Below are positions 43,905 through 56,667 of a stretch of 64,000 nt of DNA, piece after piece. Below the pieces are notes generated by a model. That model searched no databases and was not told the origin of the DNA. It was given only the letters and a program-made list of their open reading frames with translations. Origin of the DNA: Prostheceraeus crozeri (Eukaryota > Platyhelminthes > Polycladida > Euryleptidae); assembly GCA_907163375.1 (NCBI GenBank), contig CAJQUW010007889.1:62001-126000 (forward strand), in the 5' to 3' direction. Within the stretch, counting starts at the first letter, position 1; the number at the start of each line of letters is the position of its first letter. The translations under genes and the position numbers were made by a program.

Positions 43905-45674
43905 ATCTCGCAGAGGTGACATTCAGCAAGTGGAAAATATATCAGACAAAATATTACAGAAGAAATTAGAATATCTGGAGACTTCCAATTCAAAACAATG
44001 GTGGAAAGCTGTTGATTTCTCAACAAATAGGAAATATTCATCAAATCAGATAATGATTGATAAGTTCGATTGTGAGACTCTAAATATGGATCTAGCTAAG
44101 CGCTGCACAAGAGATTCGACTGAGGAACCAAAGAAGAATGACAATATTTCAGACTCTGCTACCTCATTGACGTTTCTCAATACTGCCTCAAGTAATCGTC
44201 TCTGTTATTTGCTCAATATACACGATGTAATAAATACTATGAAACGTTGCAAAAATACTTCAAGTGGTCCATCAGACATACCATACTTTGTATTTAAGGA
44301 ATATTGGGATATCTTATCACCGCTGTATCTTCATGCCTGGAACCTTTCGCTTAAAGCCGGTAAATTCCCCCGAATCTACAAGTACGCTAATATCACCGCC
44401 ATTCCAAAAGTACCTAATACAAAGTGTGTTGAAGATATTCGGGGAATTTCAGTGACTTCTGTATCGAGCCGACTATTCGAAAGATGTGTTCATCGCAAAT
44501 TGATTTTGCCAAACATTGCTGCAATTGGAGACCCGCTACAATTTGCTTACAAGCCGAAGCTGTCAACAATCGACTGTCTTCTTGCTATTCAATATTATGT
44601 TTTAGAATATCTCGATAAACCAGACATAAGTGGTGTTCACGTCATTACAATCGATTTTTCAAAGGCTTTTGATTGGGTAAGAGAGGAACTGGTATTCGAT
44701 AAATTTCCTTCTTTCATCGAAAGTGAAATTATTCGAAATTGGCTTTTTGACTTCAACACAAAACAGGTTTCAGCGCTTGCATTGGAATAATAAGTTCTAT
44801 TCATTTCAGCCAATCAATTTAGGCTGTTCTCAAGGAACGGTTGGTGGGCCTAACATATTCTCCATCATGACAGACGATCTTCGTGCCAAGCATGATATTG
44901 CTAAAATCATAAAATATTCGGATGATAGTACCATAATTGTGCCATGCTACAAAAATCCAGATAATCAACAACAAAGCCATCTACAGAGTGAATTCAACAA
45001 CATACTAAATTGGTCAGAAATCAACTTCTTCAAGATAAATATGGCAAAAAGCAAGCAAATGCGATTTTCATTGAATTATTTGAATGACTGCCAATGCAAT
45101 GATGTGTCTCTAGCTAATACTAATAGCATGAATATTCTTGGGATAAAATTCCAAGCAAATTGCAATTTTACTAATCATGTGCATGAGTTAATAGGACGCT
45201 TAAAATCATCTCTGTATGTCTTGAAGGATCTCCGCTTACAAAACGTGACCCAAAAGCATATCAATCGGATGTTTGATTCTATTATTCTGTCCAGAATCCG
45301 ATATGGAATTTCTGTATATGGAAGTGATGATGGAGCCATCACTCGAGTTGATAAATTTTTAGACAGCTGTTTCCGCCACCATTTTACAACTTGTCAGTAT
45401 TCTGCGAGAAACCTTCTAGCAGGAGAAGATACAAGAATTGGAAAATCCATAATGAAGAATACCATTCATCCTCTACATGCTGTCCTAGACCAAAATAGAA
45501 AAAAGTATCAAACACGTCATAACTACAAATTTTCGAGACCAATTAAAAATACTATAAAATTTCAAAGATCCTTTTGTAATCGTGTTTTGTGTCTTCCGAT
45601 AACTTAAACATATCTTTGTAACAAGCATGAAAATCCTGTATTTGGTTTTTCAATATAAATTTTCATAGTTCATA

Positions 45675-45677
<3 letters not shown>
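43904..45677 (+). repeat. LINE-2 array unit 11
   Basis: One extra A near 44759 splits 43930-44790 from 44723-45607. FDWVREE type with SEIIRN in place of SETIRN, shared only with unit 12. Followed by about 30 bp of (TC)n. Confidence 0.9.
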
Positions 45678-45707
<30 letters not shown>

Positions 45708-45708
<1 letters not shown>

Positions 45709-47477
45709 ATCTCGCAGAGGTGACATTCAGCAAGTGGAAAATATATCAGACAAAATATTACAGAAGAAATTAGAATATCTGGAGACTTCCAATTCAAAAC
45801 AATGGTGGAAAGCTGTTGATTTCTCAACAAATAGGAAATATTCATCAAATCAGATAATGATTGATAAGTTCGATTGTGAGACTCTAAATATGGATCTAGC
45901 TAAGCGCTGCACAAGAGATTCGACTGAGGAACCAAAGAAGAATGACAATATTTCAGACTCTGCTACCTCATTGACGTTTCTCAATACTGCCTCAAGTAAT
46001 CGTCTCTGTTATTTGCTCAATATACACGATGTAATAAATACTATGAAACGTTGCAAAAATACTTCAAGTGGTCCATCAGACATACCATACTTTGTATTTA
46101 AGGAATATTGGGATATCTTATCACCGCTGTATCTTCATGCCTGGAACCTTTCGCTTAAAGCCGGTAAATTCCCCCGAATCTACAAGTACGCTAATATCAC
46201 CGCCATTCCAAAAGTACCTAATACAAAGTGTGTTGAAGATATTCGGGGAATTTCAGTGACTTCTGTATCGAGCCGACTATTCGAAAGATGTGTTCATCGC
46301 AAATTGATTTTGCCAAACATTGCTGCAATTGGAGACCCGCTACAATTTGCTTACAAGCCGAAGCTGTCAACAATCGACTGTCTTCTTGCTATTCAATATT
46401 ATGTTTTAGAATATCTCGATAAACCAGACATAAGTGGTGTTCACGTCATTACAATCGATTTTTCAAAGGCTTTTGATTGGGTAAGAGAGGAACTGGTATT
46501 CGATAAATTTCCTTCTTTCATCGAAAGTGAAATTATTCGAAATTGGCTTTTTGACTTCAACACAAACAGGTTTCAGCGCTTGCATTGGAATAATAAGTTC
46601 TATTCATTTCAGCCAATCAATTTAGGCTGTTCTCAAGGAACGGTTGGTGGGCCTAACATATTCTCCATCATGACAGACGATCTTCGTGCCAAGCATGATA
46701 TTGCTAAAATCATAAAATATTCGGATGATAGTACCATAATTGTGCCATGCTACAAAAATCCAGATAATCAACAACAAAGCCATCTACAGAGTGAATTCAA
46801 CAACATACTAAATTGGTCAGAAATCAACTTCTTCAAGATAAATATGGCAAAAAGCAAGCAAATGCGATTTTCATTGAATTATTTGAATGACTGCCAATGC
46901 AATGATGTGTCTCTAGCTAATACTAATAGCATGAATATTCTTGGGATAAAATTCCCAGCAAATTGCAATTTTACTAATCATGTGCATGAGTTAATAGGAC
47001 GCTTAAAATCATCTCTGTATGTCTTGAAGGATCTCCGCTTACAAAACGTGACCCAAAAGCATATCAATCGGATGTTTGATTCTATTATTCTGTCCAGAAT
47101 CCGATATGGAATTTCTGTATATGGAAGTGATGATGGAGCCATCACTCGAGTTGATAAATTTTTAGACAGCTGTTTCCGCCACCATTTTACAACTTGTCAG
47201 TATTCTGCGAGAAACCTTTTAGCAGGAGAAGATACAAGAATTGGAAAATCCATAATGAAGAATACCATTCATCCTCTACATGCTGTCCTAGACCAAAATA
47301 GAAAAAAGTATCAAACACGTCATAACTACAAATTTTCGAGACCAATTAAAAATACTATAAAATTTCAAAGATCCTTTTGTAATCGTGTTTTGTGTCTTCC
47401 GATAACTTAAACATATCTTTGTAACAAGCATGAAAATCCTGTATTTGGTTTTTCAATATAAATTTTCATAGTTCATA

Positions 47478-47479
<2 letters not shown>
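45708..47479 (+). repeat. LINE-2 array unit 12 (intact frame)
   Basis: The only unit with an uninterrupted RT frame; see the CDS entry. FDWVREE and SEIIRN type; it also has CTTTTAGCAGG near 47215, shared with unit 14. Followed by about 43 bp of (TC)n. Confidence 0.92.
45734..47410 (+). CDS. Intact endonuclease-less LINE-2 RT frame (unit 12)
   Basis: The frame is 558 codons with no stop, but position 45734 is GTG and the first ATG is at 45857 (517 aa). It holds the RT linker, AIPKVPN, FAYKPKLSTIDC, TIDFSKAFDWV (motif A), GCSQGTVGGP (motif B), KYSDDSTII (motif C) and the full C-terminal region to LPIT and a stop. The catalytic Asp residues are present. The endonuclease is absent because every array unit starts after it. 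There is no evidence of a promoter, so expression or host use is unproven; the simplest view is a pseudogene copy that happens to be unbroken. Confidence 0.7.
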   Translation: MENISDKILQKKLEYLETSNSKQWWKAVDFSTNRKYSSNQIMIDKFDCETLNMDLAKRCTRDSTEEPKKNDNISDSATSLTFLNTASSNRLCYLLNIHDVINTMKRCKNTSSGPSDIPYFVFKEYWDILSPLYLHAWNLSLKAGKFPRIYKYANITAIPKVPNTKCVEDIRGISVTSVSSRLFERCVHRKLILPNIAAIGDPLQFAYKPKLSTIDCLLAIQYYVLEYLDKPDISGVHVITIDFSKAFDWVREELVFDKFPSFIESEIIRNWLFDFNTNRFQRLHWNNKFYSFQPINLGCSQGTVGGPNIFSIMTDDLRAKHDIAKIIKYSDDSTIIVPCYKNPDNQQQSHLQSEFNNILNWSEINFFKINMAKSKQMRFSLNYLNDCQCNDVSLANTNSMNILGIKFPANCNFTNHVHELIGRLKSSLYVLKDLRLQNVTQKHINRMFDSIILSRIRYGISVYGSDDGAITRVDKFLDSCFRHHFTTCQYSARNLLAGEDTRIGKSIMKNTIHPLHAVLDQNRKKYQTRHNYKFSRPIKNTIKFQRSFCNRVLCLPIT

Positions 47480-47522
<43 letters not shown>

Positions 47523-47523
<1 letters not shown>

Positions 47524-49291
47524 ATCTCGCAGAGGTGACATTCAGCAAGTGGAAAATATATCAGACAAAATATTACAGAAGAAATTAGAATATCTGGAGA
47601 CTTCCAATTCAAAACAATGGTGGAAAGCTGTTGATTTCTCAACAAATAGGAAATATTCATCAAATCAGATAATGATTGATAAGTTCGATTGTGAGACTCT
47701 AAATATGGATCTAGCTAAGCGCTGCACAAGAGATTCGACTGAGGAACCAAAGAAGAATGACAATATTTCAGACTCTGCTACCTCATTGACGTTTCTCAAT
47801 ACTGCCTCAAGTAATCGTCTCTGTTATTTGCTCAATATACACGATGTAATAAATACTATGAAACGTTGCAAAAATACTTCAAGTGGTCCATCAGACATAC
47901 CATACTTTGTATTTAAGGAATATTGGGATATCTTATCACCGCTATATCTTCATGCCTGGAACCTTTCGCTTAAAGCCGGTAAATTCCCCGAATCTACAAG
48001 TACGCTAATATCACCGCCATTCCAAAAGTACCTAATACAAAGTGTGTTGAAGATATTCGGGGAATTTCAGTGACTTCTGTATCGAGCCGACTATTCGAAA
48101 GATGTGTTCATCGCAAATTGATTTTGCCAAACATTGCTGCAATTGGAGACCCGCTACAATTTGCTTACAAGCCGAAGCTGTCAACAATCGACTGTCTTCT
48201 TGCTATTCAATATTATGTTTTAGAATATCTCGATAAACCAGACATAAGTGGTGTTCACGTCATTACAATCGATTTTTCAAAGGCTTTTGATAGGGTAAGA
48301 CAGGAACTGGTATTCGATAAATTTCCTTCTTTCATCGAAAGTGAAACTATTCGAAATTGGCTTTTTGACTTCAACACAAACAGGTTTCAGCGCTTGCATT
48401 GGAATAATAAGTTCTATTCATTTCAGCCAATCAATTTAGGCTGTTCTCAAGGAACGGTTGGTGGGCCTAACATATTCTCCATCATGACAGACGATCTTCG
48501 TGCCAAGCATGATATTGCTAAAATCATAAAATATTCGGATGATAGTACCATAATTGTGCCATGCTACAAAAATCCAGATAATCAACAACAAAGCCATCTA
48601 CAGAGTGAATTCAACAACATACTAAATTGGTCAGAAATCAACTTCTTCAAGATAAATATGGCAAAAAGCAAGCAAATGCGATTTTCATTGAATTATTTGA
48701 ATGACTGCCAATGCAATGATGTGTCTCTAGCTAATACTAATAGCATGAATATTCTTGGGATAAAATTCCAAGCAAATTGCAATTTTACTAATCATGTGCA
48801 TGAGTTAATAGGACGCTTAAAATCATCTCTGTATGTCTTGAAGGATCTCCGCTTACAAAACGTGACCCAAAAGCATATCAATCGGATGTTTGATTCTATT
48901 ATTCTGTCCAGAATCCGATATGGAATTTCTGTATATGGAAGTGATGATGGAGCCATCACTCGAGTTGATAAATTTTTAGACAGCTGTTTCCGCCACCATT
49001 TTACAACTTGTCAGTATTCTGCGAGAAACCTTCTAGCAGGAGAAGATACAAGAATTGGAAAATCCATAATGAAGAATACCATTCATCCTCTACATGCTGT
49101 CCTAGACCAAAATAGAAAAAAGTATCAAACACGTCATAACTACAAATTTTCGAGACCAATTAAAAATACTATAAAATTTCAAAGATCCTTTTGTAATCGT
49201 GTTTTGTGTCTTCCGATAACTTAAACATATCTTTGTAACAAGCATGAAAATCCTGTATTTGGTTTTTCAATATAAATTTTCATAGTTCATA

Positions 49292-49293
<2 letters not shown>
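47523..49293 (+). repeat. LINE-2 array unit 13
   Basis: A single break (one C missing near 47987, shared with unit 1) separates 47549-48073 from 48070-49224. The array returns to the FDRVRQ type here. Followed by about 39 bp of (TC)n. Confidence 0.9.
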
Positions 49294-49332
<39 letters not shown>

Positions 49333-49333
<1 letters not shown>

Positions 49334-51105
49334 ATCTCGCAGAGGTGACATTCAGCAAGTGGAAAATATATCAGACAAAATATTACAGAAGAAATTAGAA
49401 TATCTGGAGACTTCCAATTCAAAACAATGGTGGAAAGCTGTTGATTTCTCAACAAATAGGAAATATTCATCAAATCAGATAATGATTGATAAGTTCGATT
49501 GTGAGACTCTAAATATGGATCTAGCTAAGCGCTGCACAAGAGATTCGACTGAGGAACCAAAGAAGAATGACAATATTTCAGACTCTGCTACCTCATTGAC
49601 GTTTCTCAATACTGCCTCAAGTAATCGTCTCTGTTATTTGCTCAATATACACGATGTAATAAATACTATGAAACGTTGCAAAAATACTTCAAGTGGTCCA
49701 TCAGACATACCATACTTTGTATTTAAGGAATATTGGGATATCTTATCACCGCTGTATCTTCATGCCTGGAACCTTTCGCTTAAAGCCGGTAAATTCCCCC
49801 GAATCTACAAGTACGCTAATATCACCGCCATTCCAAAAGTACCTAATACAAAGTGTGTTGAAGATATTCGGGGAATTTCAGTGACTTCTGTATCGAGCCG
49901 ACTATTCGAAAGATGTGTTCATCGCAAATTGATTTTGCCAAACATTGCTGCAATTGGAGACCCGCTACAATTTGCTTACAAGCCGAAGCTGTCAACAATC
50001 GACTGTCTTCTTGCTATTCAATATTATGTTTTAGAATATCTCGATAAACCAGACATAAGTGGTGTTCACGTCATTACAATCGATTTTTCAAAGGCTTTTG
50101 ATAGGGTAAGACAGGAACTGGTATTCGATAAATTTCCTTCTTTCATCGAAAGTGAAACTATTCGAAATTGGCTTTTTGACTTCAACACAAACAGGTTTCA
50201 GCGCTTGCATTGGAATAATAAGTTCTATTCATTTCAGCCAATCAATTTAGGCTGTTCTCAAGGAACGGTTGGTGGGCCTAACATATTCTCCATCATGACA
50301 GACGATCTTCGTGCCAAGCATGATATTGCTAAAATCATAAAATATTCGGATGATAGTACCATAATTGTGCCATGCTACAAAAATCCAGATAATCAACAAC
50401 AAAGCCATCTACAGAGTGAATTCAACAAACATACTAAATTGGACAGAAATCAACTTCTTCAAGATAAATATGGCAAAAAGCAAGCAAATGCGATTTTCAT
50501 TGAATTATTTGAATGACTGCCAATGCAATGATGTGTCTCTAGCTAATACTAATAGCATGAATATTCTTGGGATAAAATTCCAAGCAAATTGCAATTTTAC
50601 TAATCGTGTGCATGAGTTAATAGGACGCTTAAAATCATCTCTGTATGTCTTGAAGGATCTCCGCTTACAAAACGTGACCCAAAAGCATATCAATCGGATG
50701 TTTGATTCTATTATTCTGTCCAGAATCCGATATGGAATTTCTGTATATGGAAGTGATGATGGAGCCATCACTCGAGTTGATAAATTTTTAGACAGCTGTT
50801 TCCGCCACCATTTTACAACTTGTCAGTATTCTGCGAGAAACCTTTTAGCAGGAGAAGATACAAGAATTGGAAAATCCATAATGAAGAATACCATTCATCC
50901 TCTACATGCTGTCCTAGACCAAAATAGAAAAAAGTATCAAACACGTCATAACTACAAATTTTCGAGACCAATTAAAAATACTATAAAATTTCAAAGATCC
51001 TTTTGTAATCGTGTTTTGTGTCTTCCGATAACTTAAACATATCTTTGTAACAAGCATGAAAATCCTGTATTTGGTTTTTCAATATAAATTTTCATAGTTC
51101 ATAGT
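49333..51105 (+). repeat. LINE-2 array unit 14
   Basis: Open for 385 codons (49359-50516) with one break near 50430, where an extra A and a T-to-A change (TTGGACAG) lie close together. FDRVRQ type with TNRVHE, as in unit 10. Followed by about 27 bp of (TC)n. Confidence 0.9.
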
Positions 51106-51132
51106 TCTCTCTCTCTCTCTCTCTCTCTCTCC

Positions 51133-52917
51133 CATCTCGCAGAGGTGACATTCAGCAAGTGGAAAATATATTCAGACAAAATATTACAGAAGAAATTAGA
51201 ATATCTGGAGACTTCCAATTCAAAAACAATGGTGGAAAGCTGTTGATTTCTCAACAAATAGGAAATATTCATCAAATCAGATAATGATTGATAAGTTCGA
51301 TTGTGAGACTCTAAATATGGATCTAGCTAAGCGCTGCACAAGAGATTCGACTGAGGAACCAAAGAAGAATGACAATATTTCAGACTCTGCTACCTCATTG
51401 ACGTTTCTCAATACTGCCTCAAGTAATCGTCTCTGTTATTTGCTCAATATACACGATGTAATAAATACTATGAAACGTTGCAAAAATACTTCAAGTGGTC
51501 CATCAGACATACCATACTTTGTATTTAAGGAATATTGGGATATCTTATCACCGCTGTATCTTCATGCCTGGAACCTTTCGCTTAAAGCCGGTAAATTCCC
51601 CCGAATCTACAAGTACGCTAATATCACCGCCATTCCAAAAGTACCTAATACAAAGTGTGTTGAAGATATTCGGGGAATTTCAGTGACTTCTGTATCGAGC
51701 CGACTATTCGAAAGATGTGTTCATCGCAAATTGATTTTGCCAAACATTGCTGCAATTGGAGACCCGCTACAATTTGCTTACAAGCCGAAGCTGTCAACAA
51801 TCGACTGTCTTCTTGCTATTCAATATTATGTTTTAGAATATCTCGATAAACCAGACATAAGTGGTGTTCACGTCATTACAATCGATTTTTCAAAAGGCTT
51901 TTGATAGGGTAAGACAGGAACTGGTATTCGATAAATTTCCTTCTTTCATCGAAAGTGAAACTATTCGAAATTGGCTTTTTGACTTCAACACAAACAGGTT
52001 TCAGCGCTTGCATTGGAATAATAAGTTCTATTCATTTCAGCCAATCAATTTAGGCTGTTCTCAAGGAACGGTTGGTGGCCTAACATATTCTCCATCATGA
52101 CAGACGATCTTCGTGCCAAGCATGATATTGCTAAAATCATAAAATATTCGGATGATAGTACCATAATTGTGCCATGCTACAAAAATCCAGATAATCAACA
52201 ACAAAGCCATCTACAGAGTGAATTCAACAACATACTAAATTGGTCAGAAATCAACTTCTTCAAGATAAATATGGCAAAAAAGCAAGCAAATGCGATTTTC
52301 ATTGAATTATTTGAATGACTGCCAATGCAATGATGTGTCTCTAGCTAATACTAAATAGCATGAATATTCTTGGGATAAAATTCCAAGCAAATTGCAATTT
52401 TACTAATCATGTGCATGAGTTAATAGGACGCTTAAAAAATCATCTCTGTATGTCTTGAAGGATCTCCGCTTACAAAACGTGACCCAAAAGCATATCAATC
52501 GGATGTTTGATTCTATTATTCTGTCCAGAATCCGATATGGAATTTCTGTATATGGAAGTGATGATGGAGCCATCACTCGAGTTGATAAATTTTTAGACAG
52601 CTGTTTCCGCCACCATTTTACAACTTGTCAGTATTCTGCGAGAAACCTTCTAGCAGGAGAAGATACAAGAATTGGAAAATCCATAATGAAGAATACCATT
52701 CATCCTCTACATGCTGTCCTAGACCAAAATAGAAAAAAGTATCAAACACGTCATAACTTACAAATTTTCGAGACCAATTAAAAATACTATAAAATTTCAA
52801 AGATCCTTTTGTAATCGTGTTTTGTGTCTTCCGATAACTTAAACATATCTTTGTAACAAGCATGAAAATCCTGTATTTGGTTTTTCAATATAAAATTTTC
52901 ATAGTTTATAGTTTATA

Positions 52918-52919
<2 letters not shown>
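51133..52919 (+). repeat. LINE-2 array unit 15
   Basis: At least seven small indels, mostly one base in A or G runs. The longest frame is 51284-51904. The tail heptamers read TTATAGT instead of TCATAGT. Followed by about 55 bp of (TC)n. Confidence 0.9.
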
Positions 52920-52974
<55 letters not shown>

Positions 52975-52975
<1 letters not shown>

Positions 52976-54755
52976 ATCTCGCAGAGGTGACATTCAGCAA
53001 GTGGAAAATATATCAGACAAAATATTACAGAAGAAATTAGAATATCTGGAGACTTCCAATTCAAAACAATGGTGGAAAGCTGTTGATTTCTCAACAGATA
53101 GGAAATATTCATCAAATCAGATAATGATTAATAAGTTCGATTGTGAGACTCTAAATATGGATCTAGCTAAGCGCTGCACAAGAGATTCGACTGAGGAACC
53201 AAAGAAGAATGACAATATTTCAGACTCTGCTACCTCATTGACGTTTCTCAATACTGCCTCAAGTAATCGTCTCTGTTATTTGCTCAATATACACGATGTA
53301 ATAAATACTATGAAACGTTGCAAAAATACTTCAAGTGGTCCATCAGACATACCATACTTTGTATTTAAGGAATATTGGGATATCTTATCACCGCTGTATC
53401 TTCATGCCTGGAACCTTTCGCTTAAAGCCGGTAAATTCCCCCGAATCTACAAGTACGCTAATATCACCGCCATTCCAAAAGTACCTAATACAAAGTGTGT
53501 TGAAGATATTCGGGGAATTTCAGTGACTTCTGTATCGAGCCGACTATTCGAAAGATGTGTTCATCGCAAATTGATTTTGCCAAACATTGCTGCAATTGGA
53601 GACCCGCTACAATTTGCTTACAAGCCGAAGCTGTCAACAATCGACTGTCTTCTTGCTATTCAATATTATGTTTTAGAATATCTCGATAAACCAGACATAA
53701 GTGGTGTTCACGTCATTACAATCGATTTTTCAAAGGCTTTTGATAGGGTAAGACAGGAACTGGTATTCGATAAATTTCCTTCTTTCATCGAAAGTGAAAC
53801 TATTCGAAATTGGCTTTTTGAACTTCAACACAAACAGGTTTCAGCGCTTGCATTGGAATAATAAGTTCTATTCATTTCAGCCAATCAATTTAGGCTGTTC
53901 TCAAGGAACGGTTGGTGGGCCTAACATATTCTCCATCATGACAGACGATCTTCGTGCCAAGCATGATATTGCTAAAATCATAAAATATTCGGATGATAGT
54001 ACCATAATTGTGCCATGCTACAAAAATCCAGATAATCAACAACAAAGCCATCTACAGAGTGAATTCAACAACATACTAAATTGGTCAGAAATCAACTTCT
54101 TCAAGATAAATATGGCAAAAAGCAAGCAAATGCGATTTTCATTGAATTATTTGAATGACTGCCAATGCAATGATGTGTCTCTAGCTAATACTAATAGCAT
54201 GAATATTCTTGGGATAAAATTCCAAGCAAATTGCAATTTTACTAATCATGTGCATGAGTTAATAGGACGCTTAAAAATCATCTCTGTATGTCTTGAAGGA
54301 TCTCCGCTTACAAAACGTGACCCAAAAGCATATCAATCGGATGTTTGATTCTATTATTCTGTCCAGAATCCGATATGGAATTTCTGTATATGGAAGTGAT
54401 GATGGAGCCATCACTCGAGTTGATAAATTTTTAGACAGCTGTTTCCGCCACCATTTTACAACTTGTCAGTATTCTGCGAGAAACCTTCTAGCAGGAGAAG
54501 ATACAAGAATTGGAAAATCCATAATGAAGAATACCATTCATCCTCTACATGCTGTCCTAGACCAAAATAGAAAAAAGTATCAAACACGTCATAACTACAA
54601 ATTTTCGAGACCAATTAAAAATACTATAAAATTTCAAAGATCCTTTTGTAATCGTGTTTTGTGTCTTCCGATAACTTAAACATATCTTTGAAACAAGCAT
54701 GAAAATCCTGTATTTGGTTTTTCAATATAAATTTTCATAGTTCATAGTTCATAGT
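52975..54755 (+). repeat. LINE-2 array unit 16
   Basis: Two extra A bases (near 53820 and 54275) divide it into 53001-53861, 53794-54348 and 54293-54679. The 3' UTR reads TTTGAAACAAG where others have TTTGTAACAAG, shared with unit 17. The following (TC)n (about 79 bp) is unusually interrupted. Confidence 0.9.
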
Positions 54756-54782
54756 TCTCTCTCTCTCTCTCATCTCTCTCTA

Positions 54783-54832
<50 letters not shown>

Positions 54833-54834
54833 CC

Positions 54835-56615
54835 CATCTCGCAGAGGTGACATTCAGCAAGTGGAAAATATATCAGACAAAATATTACAGAAGAAATTAG
54901 AATATCTGGAGACTTCCAATTCAAAACAATGGTGGAAAGCTGTTGATTTCTCAACAAATAGGAAATATTCATCAAATCAGATAATGATTGATAAGTTCGA
55001 TTGTGAGACTCTAAATATGGATCTAGCTAAGCGCTGCACAAGAGATTCGACTGAGGAACCAAAGAAGAATGACAATATTTCAGACTCTGCTACCTCATTG
55101 ACGTTTCTCAATACTGCCTCAAGTTAATCGTCTCTGTTATTTGCTCAATATACACGATGTAATAAATACTATGAAAACGTTGCAAAAATACTTCAAGTGG
55201 TCCATCAGACATACCATAACTTTGTATTTAAGGAATATTGGGATATCTTATCACCGCTGTATCTTCATGCCTGGAACCTTTCGCTTAAAGCCGGTAAATT
55301 CCCCCGAATCTACAAGTACGCTAATATCACCGCCATTCCAAAAGTACCTAATACAAAAGTGTGTTGAAGATATTCGGGGAATTTCAGTGACTTCTGTATC
55401 GAGCCGACTATTCGAAAGATGTGTTCATCGCAAATTGATTTTGCCAAACATTGCTGCAATTGGAGACCCGCTACAATTTGCTTACAAGCCGAAGCTGTCA
55501 ACAATCGACTGTCTTCTTGCTATTCAATATTATGTTTTAGAATATCTCGATAAACCAGACATAAAGTGGTGTTCACGTCATTACAATCGATTTTTCAAAG
55601 GCTTTTGATAGGGTAAGACAGGAACTGGTATTCGATAAATTTCCTTCTTTCATCGAAAGTGAAACTATTCGAAATTGGCTTTTTGACTTCAACACAAACA
55701 GGTTTCAGCGCTTGCATTGGAATAATAAGTTCTATTCATTTCAGCCAATCAATTTAGGCTGTTCTCAAGGAACGGTTGGTGGGCCTAACATATTCTCCAT
55801 CATGACAGACGATCTTCGTGCCAAGCATGATATTGCTAAAATCATAAAATATTCGGATGATAGTACCATAATTGTGCCATGCTACAAAAATCCAGATAAT
55901 CAACAACAAAGCCATCTACAGAGTGAATTCAACAACATACTAAATTGGTCAGAAATCAACTTCTTCAAGATAAATATGGCAAAAAGCAAGCAAATGCGAT
56001 TTTCATTGAATTATTTGAATGACTGCCAATGCAATGATGTGTCTCTAGCTAATACTAATAGCATGAATATTCTTGGGATAAAATTCCAAGCAAATTGCAA
56101 TTTTACTAATCATGTGCATGAGTTAATAGGACGCTTAAAATCATCTCTGTATGTCTTGAAGGATCTCCGCTTACAAAACGTGACCCAAAGCATATCAATC
56201 GGATGTTTGATTCTATTATTCTGTCCAGAATCCGATATGGAATTTCTGTATATGGAAGTGATGATGGAGCCATCACTCGAGTTGATAAATTTTTAGACAG
56301 CTGTTTCCGCCACCATTTTACAACTTGTCAGTATTCTGCGAGAAACCTTCTAGCAGGAGAAGATACAAGAATTGGAAAATCCATAATGAAGAATACCATT
56401 CATCCTCTACATGCTGTCCTAGACCAAAATAGAAAAAAGTATCAAACACGTCATAACTACAAATTTTCGAGACCAATTAAAAATACTATAAAATTTCAAA
56501 GATCCTTTTGTAATCGTGTTTTGTGTCTTCCGATAACTTAAACATATCTTTGAAACAAGCATGAAAATCCTGTATTTGGTTTTTCAATATAAATTTTCAT
56601 AGTTCATAGTTCATA

Positions 56616-56618
<3 letters not shown>
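54835..56618 (+). repeat. LINE-2 array unit 17
   Basis: About six single-base indels. Shares the TTTGAAACAAG 3' UTR variant with its left neighbour, which suggests that the pair arose by local duplication. Followed by about 48 bp of (TC)n. Confidence 0.9.
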
Positions 56619-56666
<48 letters not shown>

Positions 56667-56667
<1 letters not shown>

